Assembly (NCBI GenBank): GCA_016617855.1
Contig: JAECUM010011072.1
Span: forward strand, 1 to 64,000
Length of the DNA: 64,000 nucleotides
Direction: 5' to 3'
DNA from: Megalonaias nervosa
Taxonomy: Eukaryota; Mollusca; Bivalvia; Unionida; Unionidae
Shown: positions 1 through 11,836 of the stretch, one piece after another
Layout of the letters: the number at the start of each line of letters is the position of its first letter
How positions within the stretch are numbered: position 1 is the first letter of the stretch
Position numbers and translations under genes: made by a program
Notes under the pieces: generated by a model
What the model was told of the DNA's origin: nothing
Seen by the model: only the letters and a program-made list of their open reading frames with translations
Database searches by the model: none

Positions 1-19
1 ACGGTTGATCATGGAGTTC

Positions 20-210
20 TTTGCGATGACAGCAATTCCACCTCCACGAGAGTGGCGAAGGAACGACTTGATGGAGTAACCGGGATCCTTCCTCCCCCGA
101 CACGGGATGCAAACCAACGGCAAACAGGTTGTCTCTACTTAGTCGCCTCTTACGACACGTAGTGAGGACACGTCGGGCCAATTCTACAACCCCGGACCCG
201 CAGGGGGCGT
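20..210. repeat. Dispersed-repeat fragment
   Basis: The GC-richer stretch at the window start contains a short palindromic core (GTCGCCTCTTACGACAC) followed by a C-rich tail, and it differs sharply from the AT-rich DNA after it. From memory, similar cores recur as dispersed repeats in molluscan genomes. I cannot name the family or its ends; it probably continues left of the window. Confidence 0.35.
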
Positions 211-1460
211 TATGAAATTATGTTATCCATATGTGAACCACGAATCGATGAAACTGATGTTCACAAATATATGAATATATAAACATGTGAGAGAATACCA
301 TCTGCCATCTAGTAAGATGTTGCAATGATCACAAGACATATGATGGATATATAGTTTTAACGCAATGTCTTTCATATACCCTACATGAAATTGTGAAGAC
401 ACACCTCTAATCAATGGATATAAATTTGAACTCTTTCACTCTAATGTGGCGTATACAAGGAATGATCCCATGTATTACATACCTTTCCTGTTTGCCGAAG
501 AATCAAACTGGGACGCACATTGGTGCAAAAATCTCTTACCTTTCAGACACTGTACCAGGCCAACACCAATAGTCACATCAACATAACCTAAGTCAGCGAA
601 AATAAAACTGAACCGTGAAGCCCATGAGCCACGAGTACTAATAACATTGTGCCTGCTATATGTGCTTACACAAGAAAATACCTAGTTAAGCATTAAACTG
701 TTCTCTGAGAAGAACACATGTATAAAACAAAACCAATCAGTCGGGTGCAAGAATTCTTCCAGACAAAAATTAGTTTGGAACAAACTGCATGCATGCATTA
801 CGACACGCAAGTTAATGTGTTTGTTCCGTAGTTTGGGTACATAGGACCACAACTGCTCTGGCAGAATGGGATCAGTTTAGTAACAGACACAACCAGCCTT
901 GGTTTTGTACAATACATTTATTGTGGAGGTACTATCTATATTGTACATCTATGTTTAATATTTTCCTTTCAAGAATGATGTATCCTTTATATGTCTACTA
1001 GTACCGCCACCACCACTACTACTATCCCCCTCACATTACAGATGTAGGTCATTATGGTCCATATTTTAAGATATTGGAGCTGGGTCGAATTTTTATGTAT
1101 GACGTTCATTCCTAACTCACTGTCATCATAGAATCGTGAAAAAAATATATTATGATATGCATCTCTGGAAAACTTCCCCAATCCCATATCTGTTCGATTA
1201 TTTAATAGTATGTAACACTACTGAGTCAACCACATTGGATGACCCATCTAATCTATACTGTATCATGTTACAGGGACTATTTTCTTCAAGAGACAGATAC
1301 GATTTAACCTAGCGCTACTACTGCGACTATTACAATTACGTCACCTAAAGTTACTAAATAATAATAATAACAATAATAATAATAATAATAATAGGAAGAA
1401 GACGAGAAAGAGAGAAAGACAAATGATGGCGCAGAGGATAACAACAGAAGGAGAGACAAA
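211..1460. other. Non-coding AT-rich DNA
   Basis: No convincing coding region on either strand. It holds an ATT/AAT microsatellite (about 1,355-1,395) next to a purine-rich GAAGA tract. The longest open frames are low-complexity translations of these repeats. Confidence 0.5.
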
Positions 1461-1463
1461 CAA

Positions 1464-1715
1464 CTACTTAAAAAGCGAATATTGTTGTAGGTAGTGCTCA
1501 CGTGTTTGCTTTTTGGCCTCGAGGTATTCCGTGTATGTTCTTAGTGAACCAGTGTTTTGTTTTTGTTGTTCTTCAAATAATTTTCTTTCTTGGCCAAATT
1601 TGGGGCACATATTTAGAATATGCGCAATTGTTTTCGGAGTCTGGCAGTGTGGGCAGTTTATACCTGTTGGATATTTCCCTGTGCATCCTTTTGATAGACT
1701 AATTTGTCTTTATTG
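1464..1715 (-). pseudogene. LINE reverse-transcriptase C-terminal remnant (zinc knuckle)
   Basis: The minus-strand frame ending at the TAG at 1,464-1,466 encodes a short protein tail with a cysteine/histidine knuckle, CPHCQTPKTIAHILNMC, then CPKFGQER-type residues. The pattern CxxC...H...C followed by a basic segment is typical of the C terminus after the RT domain in non-LTR retrotransposons. The frame is open for about 80 codons and closed upstream by a stop, so only the 3' end survives, as expected of a 5'-truncated LINE. Family (CR1/L2/Jockey-like) is not resolved. That it is a retrotransposon tail is inferred from the motif alone. Confidence 0.6.
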
Positions 1716-2053
1716 TATATTTTTTTATTGTAGTCGTGTCGTTTGGGTTGTTGAAAGTCGGGTTTTGTATTTGTTTATTTACTCTATTTTGCCTTTTGTA
1801 AATGTCCTGTCACTTTGAGTTAATTTTTTCCGGATAATACTATATATTACAGGGAGGCTGTAAAAGTGAAGGATAGGATTTTGTACGTAGGTTTGGGGTG
1901 TAAATATCGAAGAACCACCTGTTTCGATTTGAGCCCAGCCAAAACAGTTAGTTTAGGAAGAAACATATTTTGACCAAGTTTGACATTATGCAGGTTTCCA
2001 AAAATCAATTTTACAGCAGAGTTTGAAAAAATGGATAAATCGTGTAATGTGCT

Positions 2054-2055
<2 letters not shown>

Positions 2056-2120
<65 letters not shown>
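2056..2120. repeat. Compound (CT)n-(CA)n microsatellite
   Basis: About 20 CT units run directly into about 13 CA units. Ser-Leu and Thr-His frames here are translations of the repeat only. Confidence 0.95.
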
Positions 2121-2854
2121 ATGCAAAGCCTCTTCTCAGAAAACAAATCGAAAGATATATTAAACGTTTTGATATGGAATCCTTCCTAAAAATCTTAAAG
2201 TTAAATATGTCAACTTTAGTTGGACAGACTGGAAATTGTCATAATTAATAATATGTTTGAACAATAATTCTGAGTTTGTGTGTTCAAGGAATGATAATTA
2301 AACGTATAGAGTGGAGGGAAGGAAGTGTGGGATCTCGGCATAAAATTAAACAATAACCCAAACAAGAAGCTTCAACTTCATCATGGAGAAAATCCTCTAG
2401 TCAGAGATGCTTTCAGGCCAATGACTAAAATATACCACGAATGGCAGTAGGGAAAATGGCGCGGTGTTTTGAGTTTCAAGTGTATCATGCATGTAATTCG
2501 AGCACTCGAAATGTAGTGTGCAATTTCAGTGAGAAGCAAAATTTAGGGTGTTATTGCAATGTTTCATGATTTGCATGAAGGAATTTGAGGATGGTCGATT
2601 ACTATGCAGTACCATTTATAGAACCAGTAAAATGTTGCATGTGTTGTTATTGTAGTTATCAACAACAGTGCAATCTCTTGAAATCCTTAAGATTTGTTAT
2701 AGATAATCATTTTAAAAAGATGGAAATTTGAAATCGTTAAGGCAGAGGAAATGCTTTCTAAATTGTAAGAGAACAACTTGTTTTTTTTTACTCTGAACCT
2801 ACAAAGGTATGGTAACTTTTGTTGAATAGTAAAGTGAAAACCCACCCATACCCG

Positions 2855-2856
<2 letters not shown>

Positions 2857-2940
<84 letters not shown>
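2857..2940. repeat. Compound (CA)n-(TA)n microsatellite
   Basis: A CA tract of about 17 units continues into a TA tract of about 24 units. A 27-bp unit (AACCGATAGTCATTATGAAA plus TATATAT) is duplicated just after it, at about 2,941-2,990. Confidence 0.95.
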
Positions 2941-2944
<4 letters not shown>

Positions 2945-3119
2945 GATAGTCATTATGAAATATATATAAACCGATAGTCATTATGAAATCAAGAAAACGT
3001 TTTAATGCTGTTAACGAAACAAAGAAAATAAATTCAGGACATCGAAAGATACTGACCTCACCACGTGTAATTTTTGATCATGGTGTCAAAACATTTAGAA
3101 GACAATAATAACAACTTAA

Positions 3120-3152
3120 TTTATTATTATTATTATTATCATTATTATTATT
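3120..3152. repeat. (ATT)n microsatellite
   Basis: Short interrupted ATT repeat in non-coding DNA. Confidence 0.8.
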
Positions 3153-3274
3153 CAAGTGGAATTGGTGGCAGGGGATCTTTTCGTAAACTAGCCAGTAAAA
3201 TTTCTTAACTTGGGACTATGATGTGACTTTTCAGCTATCATTGTTTTATATTTTAAGATATGTATATAATCTAT

Positions 3275-3411
3275 GTTGGGGTTTGGACCGAGACAAGGAA
3301 ATCCCAGTCAAGGGGTTACATTATTTGTCTCCCCACGAGGCTTGTCCGAGTGGGGAGACACAAAATGCAACTCCGCGACTGGGATTTCCTTGTCTCGGTC
3401 CAAATCCCAAC
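3275..3411. repeat. Fold-back element with nested hairpins
   Basis: A 35-bp arm at 3,275-3,309 is repeated in inverted form at 3,377-3,411 with one visible mismatch. Inside it, an 11-bp arm (TGTCTCCCCAC, 3,326-3,336) pairs with 3,350-3,360. The near-identity of the arms implies recent insertion or strong constraint. Most likely a small MITE or fold-back transposon; no coding capacity. Confidence 0.75.
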
Positions 3412-3832
3412 GCAGATTCTTTTTCTCGCCCGATATTATCCTTTAAAGTAAGAAAGAACTCCTCGCTTGTGCAATATAGTTCACGCGCCAATGTTTACAT
3501 GCGGTGCATCAATACAAATATGTTAATGAGGACTGTGGCGTAACGTGTCATCCGAAGTATACAGTTTTTATGCGTGAGCCCAAAAATTAAATAAAAAATA
3601 AATAACAACATTAAACGTTGCATTGTTTTTAGGTATTATCACATTTAATATATGGATGTTATATGAAATTAACAATAAACAGTTAATATTTATTACAAGA
3701 ACATGTTTCATTTTCATCAGTTCCAATTTAGAAAATTATATTGTACATAATAAAACGATGCTGGGCCCACAGCTCTATTGTAGAGTATATACATGTAGCA
3801 TGAGTGTCCGTGCTTGGGTTATTCACGGGCAA

Positions 3833-4048
3833 TTAGAGGTCTGTGTCACTATCATATATAACTCTCCTTTTCTTTAGAGGAGGTGAAACTGTTTGTGACA
3901 TACTTGTGTTGTAATTAATATTGATTTTAAAAGTACCTCCATGTATAAAAGACCCTCCAAATACGGACCCCAGCGGATAACCATGTGCTAAACTTTCAAG
4001 TTCACGGATTCTTTGAAAATTTATTTTTCTGTCTTGGATATATGGCAA
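3833..4048 (-). CDS. Possible coding remnant with NLS-like tail
   Basis: A minus-strand frame gives about 70 residues ending in a proline/basic stretch followed by acidic residues (PPLKKRRVIYDSDTDL), which looks like a nuclear-localisation C terminus rather than random sequence. No upstream domain is visible. It may be the last exon of a transposon-related DNA-binding protein. Function unknown. Confidence 0.3.
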   Translation of the reverse strand: MPYIQDRKINFQRIRELESLAHGYPLGSVFGGSFIHGGTFKININYNTSMSQTVSPPLKKRRVIYDSDTDL

Positions 4049-4308
4049 GTGTTACAGTGAAATTTGCTGATGGATTAATGCATTGACTGATAAATGATTC
4101 CTTCATGCTGGTAAGTGCATTATTTGTCATTAAATATTGTAGGTATATTTTTGATTCAGCTGGGGCGCAATGGAGATGTATGAAGCATGTTTGACATAAC
4201 ACATTTCTGGCTGTTACTAAGTTTTCTGTAGTTGATAAGAGAGTTGGAGGCTATGAAGTGTATAGGTCTATATTCTATGTGCATAGATCAGTGTTTTCTT
4301 TCATTTCA

Positions 4309-4505
4309 CACAGCATTGAGAAATTTATCCTATCTGTAGCACAGTCAATTTTCAGGTCAGCGTTATTAAATGTAGCTAACAGTATATAATTTGTTTCACA
4401 CGAAGTATTTAAAACTAGTTAGGTAGCTTTAGCTGCATTTAATGACGTTGACCTGAAAATGTACCGAGCTAAGCCTGCAGATAGGATAAAATTGACCATG
4501 CTGTG
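4309..4505. repeat. MITE-like inverted repeat element
   Basis: Two imperfect arms are inverted around a short centre. CACAGCAT/TTTATCCTATCTG near 4,309-4,345 pairs with 4,475-4,505, and ATTTTCAGGTCA at about 4,348-4,378 pairs with 4,430-4,460. Total length is about 197 bp with no coding potential. Confidence 0.65.
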
Positions 4506-5590
4506 TGCAACGTACTAGCATAATATCAAAAAGCTCGGCATCGTGTGCGTGTATGTCTCTCTCGAAATGTTTTGTATAGTGTGTGCTCAAAAATGGATTG
4601 ACCTTAAGTTATTATGATTTTTGGTTATATATTTGTTGTTGTTGTTATTGTTTGATTTTAGAACAACTACGTCAGGCACAGCAGAAGACAACAAGGGTTT
4701 CTGTTTTTAAAAGTAGTTCTGAGCGCGTGGACACCCTGACTGAGACGACTGGTCTGAGATGACTAGGCTGAGATAAGAAAAGGAAGGTTCGTAAAACAGC
4801 TAGATTCCTCTGTCGCATGGGTGAGAAATGATATATGTGACTTAGGTGTTTCAGGCTTGTGCTGTTCTTGAAACCCATGTTAGGCATGAACACCTTCCAT
4901 AGTTACTTAACAGACAATGAAATATCAATGATCGGCTAGGACGCAGAACCAGCCAGCCATAACCGTACATATGTGAGTTCAATGAACAGACTCTTGATTA
5001 TATCAGTGATAAGGTTGAAACTCACGTAACACCATTCTCTACTCAAGTTAACACACGGTAACCAACTGTCGCGGTTCGAAATCTGACCCCTCGACGACTC
5101 AATGCTAATTGTCTTAAAATATCTGAGCAATCAATCATTCCTAACTTAACCACCGTAAAGTAAACATTCCAAACCTTATCTTCATGTACGATATAAGTAC
5201 ATTACTTATTTTTAATGGCGACTTTTACTGAAAGTTTTTACGTTGCTTCATGTCTTGTTAATTTTGAGAGTGCAAGGGACAGTTTTTATGCAGAAATTTA
5301 ATACCGCATACACCTGCCTAATATAAAATTCATAAAAAATAAATACACGAGTGAGGTCAAAAAGGTACATATTTCTGGATAAGTAAAGTGAATGGAGGTT
5401 CACAGAATGCAAAGTTCATTCACCTCCACTCCATCTTAATACATGCATTTTCACGTACGAAGGCCATTTTTGACAGCACGTGATGCTCACAGGGCAAACG
5501 CAAGCCCTTTCCCTGGGTGATAATTTTTGAAAAACATCGTGTATTTAGTAGCCTGTTGCAAAAATAGATGTCATCCACGCAGTTTTTGAG
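4506..5590. other. Non-coding DNA
   Basis: No gene, RNA or clear repeat recognised on either strand. Confidence 0.4.
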
Positions 5591-5591
5591 A

Positions 5592-5879
5592 TATTAACAC
5601 TTGTTCGCAGGATAGCACTTCCGGTCTACTTCGGGGTGAATGCGCCTAGATCGTGATCGCTTAAGTAATATCTCTTCTTCTATGCAAATGAATAAAGGGT
5701 CATGATCTGTACGTATTGGTGTACAATATAGTAAATGAATAGATTAGTTGAAAGAAATGCACGAAGTTAAAAGCTGAATTTATTTTTTTAAAATTAATTG
5801 TTGATATACATAATGGCACAATAGTCACATTTACTGCGAAGTAGACCGGAAGTATTGTCCTCCAAACAAGTGTTAAAAT
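5592..5879. repeat. MITE-like element with inverted ends
   Basis: The left arm begins ATTAACACTTGTT and contains CACTTCCGGTCTACTTCG (ending about 5,633). It is matched in inverse by 5,836-5,879, giving arms of about 45 bp with a diverged middle. The 16-bp core CTTCCGGTCTACTTCG is perfectly conserved. Interpreted as a short non-autonomous DNA transposon about 290 bp long. Confidence 0.6.
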
Positions 5880-6849
5880 AGACATTGTCATCGTTGGAAC
5901 ATTGACACCACCTAAAAACAAAAACAGCAACAACAATTATTATTAATGTTATATGGTAGGATAGTGGCAGCAAAAATAATTGTATCAAAAGTAGTAATAT
6001 TAGTAGTATAGACGATGTTGTCTAATCATTGCTGTAGAGTTACATTATTATCTGGAACAGCATTTATTAAGGAAGCATCATTTTTATTTTTCCATCAATC
6101 AGCTCGTTGTTGTCAACGGATGTCGGCCACAGTTGCTTCTCACTCTGGCGGACAAAACATTAGCTACTACATGTTTTTATAACGTGTTTTTATATTTGCC
6201 AACATGAGTAACGAAGCAATGTGAGGAGATATTACAATAAAGGAATTAACAAAGCCCCATCCATTCATTTCCCCTCCCCCACCCCATACCCTGCCATTTG
6301 CTGTTTGGTCCAACGATTACTTTATTGAATATTTGGAAATGATTGTTGGTAGTTTACAGATGTGAATGATTTTAAAAGTATTATTTTGGATCTTTTATAT
6401 GAAACAATATTAACTAGTGAGTTAGGGCAGCTTTGCTTACAATTAAATTAACAAATAAATTGCCAGCCGTACATGTCTAATAAGACCTTATAATCGTTGA
6501 CCCAAAATAGCACACAAATTGTCAGCCGTAAATGTCTAATAATTGACTTGTATGATCGTTGACCCAGGTATTAACATGTATGAAATTGAGTTTTGAATGA
6601 GACACCTGGCTCATGCGCCAGGATCATATTGTTATCACCACTTACACATAATTATAAAACTGTTGTGATCTCTACCCTACGATCATATATACACGCTTAC
6701 TGGAGATTAATAAAAAACTCACTCCAATATAAACAAGCTAATTTAAGTATGCTATAAACATTTGGCCTTAATTCTGTCCCTACCTCCTAAATTGAATACA
6801 TTAAGTAGGTGGGAGAAAATAGTTTAGCGAAGGGATGTTGTTTTTTTTT

Positions 6850-6986
6850 CTTCAAATGGTAGTAGTAGTAGTAGCAGTAGCAGCAACAGCAGCAGCGGCA
6901 GTATTAGTGGTAGTAGTAGCAGCAGAAGTAGTTGCATCATGATTGAAATTATTAAAACATAGAATCATTATGCTGACAAAATGACA

Positions 6987-7031
<45 letters not shown>

Positions 7032-7032
7032 C
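6850..7032. repeat. (GTA/GCA)n and (GATA)n microsatellites
   Basis: Interrupted GTA/GCA trinucleotides (about 6,858-6,935) are followed by a GATA tetranucleotide tract (about 6,988-7,031). Between 5,880 and 6,850 nothing else was recognised. Confidence 0.9.
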
Positions 7033-7234
7033 TGATAAATAAATTAATTAACTAATACATACATACGGATACGACCACCATTGTGGTCATATTAAACCTT
7101 CAGGAAGAAAATGTAACTGGTGATAATGCTGGCTATGATGTATACAGGAAAAATAATTGCTTCATCTTTTAGATGTTAAATGCTTCAATATTTTCAGAAG
7201 CGATGGGTTAACGCACGGATTACATATCCACAAT

Positions 7235-9295
7235 CTGTATGATCGTGATGGGAATACTTCATAAGATCGGTGTCAACAAGATGATCAGGAGGAGAAGAAG
7301 GAAAGAATGGCTGGAGTACGAACAATTACTGACATTAAGCAATCATGTAAAACATTTCATTTTCGGAAGTCAGATAGAGGCCGCAACAACACCGGGTCTT
7401 AACTCAGACTTAGACTAAGTGGGACTCGAAAATCACCTGTCAGCTATACGTGACATCCGGGATATAAGGCCTGGACAAATGAGTTACCTTATGGTTGCTG
7501 ATAAGGACACGTATCCTGGGTACGATAAGCTGCAGATGGTACATCCTCATCGGAATGAACCTTTGTGGCTTAGTAATGGTGAGCGCCCTAGTGGGATAGC
7601 GTCTGTCGACCGTAAAGGGCGATTTGTCGTAAATTCATCAAGGCTATTCATACCAAGAGGTTTGGTTCATGGGCCAGCAGCAACTAATGCCCTTAATTTC
7701 ATAAACATGGACTGTATAATGGGTATCAGAGTAAATGATTGGGAACATCATGCTTAAACTTGGGCAGAATGCCCGAGACGGAGAAATTAGATAAAACACG
7801 AAGATTTCGAGAATATTGTGCAGAAAGAGGCTTTTCTGGTTCCTGTTGGGAACTCCGAGAATCCAGAACGACACTTTGAGTGGAGAACGTCTTTCACTAC
7901 AATTGAAAGAGAGTTGATGTGGAAGCTGAACAGCACCCAGATTGGAAGTTATGTTCTAATGAAAATGATTATCAAAGATTTCATCACACCTGCTATTGGA
8001 AAATGTCTTACCAGCTATCAATGCAAAACTGCACTATTTGGCTGAGAGAAAATACAGACAAAGGATTCTGGAAACCCCAAAACTTGCTTTTCTGCCTCAG
8101 TGCGTTGTTGAAAACAATTCTTATGTGGGTAAAGGGCGCTTTCTGCCCAAATTATTTCATTCCACAAGAAAATATATTTCTTAGTAAAATATCAGTACAG
8201 AAAAGTTTGCACTTACGCACTGTTTTAAGCAATTTAATTAATATGGAGTTTATGTATCTGACTCTGAGGCAGTGTGATGGTCTTGGAGAGGCACTGTTGA
8301 ACGCGTCTAGCAGACTTTGTACAGTTCAAGTGATCCCAGATGACGTGGAAAATCTACCAGATGCAACATAATACGCATATGCGCTTTGTGTTAAACGGCC
8401 TATAGATTGGGCCAAATATTTGGTCCTCCCTGTCTACATCAGACTTCTAAAACAGTCCCTCTATGTACCGTTAAGAAATCTTCTGACCGATCTGATACAA
8501 GAACATCGGGCGTGTAGTAGAGCATTACGTGATAATTTATTTGTATGCATTGGATTACTCTCCAGCCATCTTGGTTGCCAACTGTTTTCTTCCAGCTTTG
8601 CAAGAAAAAACTTCTATGGACAGGAAACTGAGACAGTACACATGCTCCTTCAATTTGGGACAAGCCCTGATGTCACATCTGGGAGACTCAAACTGGCAGG
8701 ATTCTACCTCAAAATAGGATATCCAAGTTTAGCTGAGGAGGTTATGACGGCTGTGGAGCAGGACTTAAAGCAGCATGTATCTGAACTATCTGTAGTGGAT
8801 GAAGTAGATATGGGGGATGTAACTATTCAAAAGATTATAACAGAAGATCTGACCACAGAGCAGACTTACAGAAATTGTTTGGCACTGTCTGTGGTTTATC
8901 TTCCATCAGAGGTTCACTGCACACTGAAACCCATGTGCTACGAGATGTTCAGGTCAGTATGTGCTGATCCAAGCTTAAGAGACCCTTTGAAACACTACTG
9001 GTATGACTGGATAGTAGTGGACGCCAGGCCATTCCTGTACTTCTTACAGCACCAGACCTACTCAGCCCTGTGTAAGTCGAGCCAGTGAATTGTGGCTCTT
9101 TCGAACATGTCTTTGTCATTGAGTCAGAAGAGATTTAGACATCATGAGACGTGTTTAAATTTACTTGCGTATTGTTTCAGACAGGAAGGACTTGTAAATC
9201 TTGGTCTTTGGTGTCTCTCCAAGTCTTTAAGAATCATGCCTAAGCACAACTTAGCGGTGTGGCAAATTTTTGACATTTTAGCAGCATTTGTCTAA
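7235..9295 (+). pseudogene. Mab-21 / cGAS-like nucleotidyltransferase, decayed
   Basis: Reading across frames recovers most of a Mab-21-domain protein. A nucleotidyltransferase signature lies near 7,360-7,415 (FGSQIEAATTPGLNSDLD: the G-S helix turn and the D-x-D-type metal ligands), followed at once by an in-frame TAA at 7,416. Next come the core (7,419-7,757), the Mab-21 middle with HFEWRTSFTTIEREL (about 7,870-7,915), and WVKGAFCPNYFIPQENIFL (about 8,120-8,180). A helical, TPR-like C-terminal region follows (8,420-9,295) with VVDARPFLYFLQ and AYCFRQEGLVNLGLW. At least five stops or frameshifts break it, for example near 7,757, 8,045 and 8,371 and a TGA at about 9,087. Intact relatives include cGAS-like receptors that sense nucleic acids; a sensing role for this copy is not shown. 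No intron is needed to read it, so it may be a single-exon or retrocopied gene. Confidence 0.8.
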
Positions 9296-9885
9296 ATAAT
9301 TGTATCTACTAATAATAAATGGACTTAAGAACTGATGTCTGGAATTTAGACAAAATATTAGCGAATGGAAGTTGTGAGCAAATATATGTTTGTCATATTT
9401 TGCATAATAATATAGACCTAATTTGTAAGCAAGAGTTATAAGCAGATAAGATCATATGTAACTATTTAAAGACCCCAAATTCCTCTATGGAATAGCATAA
9501 AACCTAGAATAACCGATGAAAGAGTGTAATCTAAAATAATACAATCCGAATGTGAGGCTGGGGGGTGGGGTGGGGTTCAATATCAATGAATTTAAGACGT
9601 TTAGATTAATAGACACGGTGAATACTCATTAAATGTATGAATTCAATACACAGCCAACTCGTAATACAAATGACACAAGGCACATAAATGGATATCATAT
9701 ACGTGTCCGAGATATTCCTCTTTGGATTACTGATCATTTATTGAAAGGTAAGCAAACTTATTTTTATCTGCCGCGATACTGTTTGTGGAGAACCTGGTAA
9801 TTTCTCTAACATACATACATAGATTATACATCTTGTAGAAAAGAACAGTCTGAGTGACTTCAGATATCACATATATTTTAGCATA
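9296..9885. other. Non-coding DNA
   Basis: AT-rich with a short G-rich run near 9,559. No gene recognised. Confidence 0.4.
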
Positions 9886-9887
9886 TA

Positions 9888-10215
9888 CGTCACCACATTT
9901 CAACTCTCTTGAATGGATGCCAATTAAGGATAATAATACTTTTATGTAAAGCTATTTTGACTTTCAAGGTCTTAAATAATTTAACACCAAAGTACTGTAA
10001 TATTTTTGTTTGCATAGAATATTAGCACAAGGAGTGCACAGTCGAGTGAAAACAATAATTTATGTATACCAGTAGTTCGGAGATAGTATTTGAAGAAATC
10101 TTTCCTAAAGCTGGTACAGTTTTATGGAATAGTTTGCAGCGTCATATTAAACAAGCACCTAATATTTAACGCTTAAGAGATCATACCTCTACACATGTTT
10201 TAATTATATGGCCGC
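9888..10215 (+). pseudogene. LINE reverse-transcriptase 3' remnant
   Basis: Broken frames give FNSLEWMPIKD, a leucine/lysine-rich TFKVLNNLTPKY, then a GTVLWNSLQRHIKQAPN-like segment. These match the usual order at the extreme C terminus of CR1/L2-type non-LTR retrotransposon ORF2 (HW.PI, P.Y, WNSLP, sl..F). Several stops are present and there is no upstream RT domain, so this is a 5'-truncated, inactive copy. The tandem array that follows could be its 3' tail. Confidence 0.55.
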
Positions 10216-10224
10216 ATACCATCT

Positions 10225-10570
10225 GCAAGTCGTGAAGGATCTATATGATAGTATGTGATGTATCTATGTGATAGTACTTGATGTATCTATGTGATACCAT
10301 ATGATCTATCTATTTGATAGTACGTGATGTATCTATGTGATAGTACTTGATGTATCTATGTGATACCATATGATCTATCTATTTGATAGTACGTGATGTA
10401 TCTATGTGATAGTACTTGATGTATCTGTGATAGTATGTGACATATGTGATAGTATGTGATGTATCTATATGGTAGTACGTATTGTATCTATGTGATAGCA
10501 TATGATCTATTTGATAGTACGTGTTGTATGCATGTGATAGTTCTTGATGTATCTACGGGATATTATGTTA
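10225..10570. repeat. Minisatellite (TGATGTATCTATGTGATAG-like)
   Basis: About a dozen imperfect copies of a roughly 20-25 bp unit containing TGATGTATCTATGTGATAG, with variants such as GATACCATATGATCTATC. Higher-order repetition of two or three units is visible at 10,265-10,400. Confidence 0.85.
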
Positions 10571-10724
10571 ACCTTGTATAATTGTATGCAGTATCAGCTA
10601 ACCATGTAGGGTTTTACTTACAAGGCATATATTAGTTGCATATTCGTTTTAATTATAGGACAATGAATTAAACAAGCTGTTAGCTAATTATGTCGCCTTG
10701 GATATATACAATAAAGGAAATTAC

Positions 10725-10764
10725 TATCATCATCATCATTATCATCTTCATCATCATCATCATC

Positions 10765-10817
<53 letters not shown>

Positions 10818-10995
10818 TAATAATAATAATAGTAATATTATTATTATTATTATTATTATTATCCTATTCCTCCTCCTCCTATTCCTCCTCGTCCTTCTCC
10901 TCGTCCTCTTCCTCTTCATCCTTCTTTTTCTTTCTTCTTCTTCTTCGTCTTCTTGTTCGTCTTCTTCAGATGACTGATGATGATGATGATGATGG
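10725..10995. repeat. Long compound trinucleotide microsatellite
   Basis: ATC, AAT, ATT, TCC and TTC trinucleotide tracts follow each other without a break, ending in GAT units (about 10,975-10,994). Poly-Asn, poly-Ile and poly-Ser frames on both strands are repeat translations. Confidence 0.95.
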
Positions 10996-10999
10996 TTAT

Positions 11000-11490
11000 T
11001 GTCAGAAATATTTGTATCAACAAAAACTGAATTGATATATTAGGAAAAATGTAAGGCTGTGGTATCTAGAATGCAACGCTTTATCATGCTAAATATTATT
11101 TTGGCGTCTTTAATGATTATTTTCTGGGTTTTTGAGTAGAGGAAAGAACTTACGTTGTTATCTTCAAATGAAAAAAAAATTGATGAAAATAAGGCATATG
11201 GGGTCTCGGTGAAATTAGCTAGTTGTTGCCATTCTGCTTTCGTAGACAAATCTTAATCTTCATACCTAAAGTTCTAAGCAACTCTGGAAATTGTAAGAAC
11301 TCGATTCCTCATTGAATAGAGCATGCTACTTCCTTTCTATATGAAATAAATGTCACCAGCATAAAAACACAATTTTTCACAACGGAATATCATTTCGCCT
11401 TTAATTCTAATTAATCTAATATAACCAACCATCTGATACCGCATAAAATAAGATCTCCATTTTATACTATGTGTATTCATTATTGTTTTG
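11000..11490. other. Non-coding DNA
   Basis: No feature recognised on either strand. Confidence 0.4.
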
Positions 11491-11626
11491 ATGGATTTAC
11501 TCATCATTAATACTAAACACTAGAATGGATTTACTCATCATTAATACTAAACACTAGAATGGATTTACTCATCATTAATACTAAACACTAGAATGGATTT
11601 ACTCATCATTAATACTAAACACTAGA
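11491..11626. repeat. 34-bp tandem repeat, four copies
   Basis: Four head-to-tail, apparently identical copies of a 34-bp unit beginning ATGGATTTACTCATCATTAA. They lie about 210 bp outside the left end of element B. Exact identity of the units implies recent expansion. Confidence 0.95.
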
Positions 11627-11831
11627 ATCTTGACATTATACTTGAATGAATGAGTCAATTTACAATGCAATTGCGCTCAGCTATGAAATACTTCCGGTTT
11701 GACAGCGAATGCATTACCGGTAGCATATGGATAGTAGTTTTAATTCTGAAAAGGAACTCATCCAAACACAATCACACACGCAGGGAAACTAGCTACCTAT
11801 CCTTATCATGATGCATCCCACCTAACCAATT

Positions 11832-11836
11832 ATCGT
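11832..11836. repeat. Target-site duplication of element B (left), ATCGT
   Basis: ATCGT lies directly before the B terminus AGCAGCAGGG and is repeated at 43,373-43,377 directly after the inverted terminus CCCTGCTGCT. Five bp fits integration by a retroviral-type Polinton integrase (5-6 bp). Confidence 0.85.

Noticed and set aside
1847..2189. Ser-Leu / Thr-His rich frames
   Set aside because: Produced by the CT-CA microsatellite.
2687..2981. Tyr-Ile and Val-Cys rich frames
   Set aside because: Produced by the TA-CA microsatellite.
10225..10570. CRISPR-like array
   Set aside because: Units are directly adjacent and variable without unique spacers; it is a eukaryotic minisatellite.
10690..11035. 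Poly-Asn, poly-Ile and poly-Ser open frames
   Set aside because: Direct translations of trinucleotide microsatellites on both strands, with no unique sequence.
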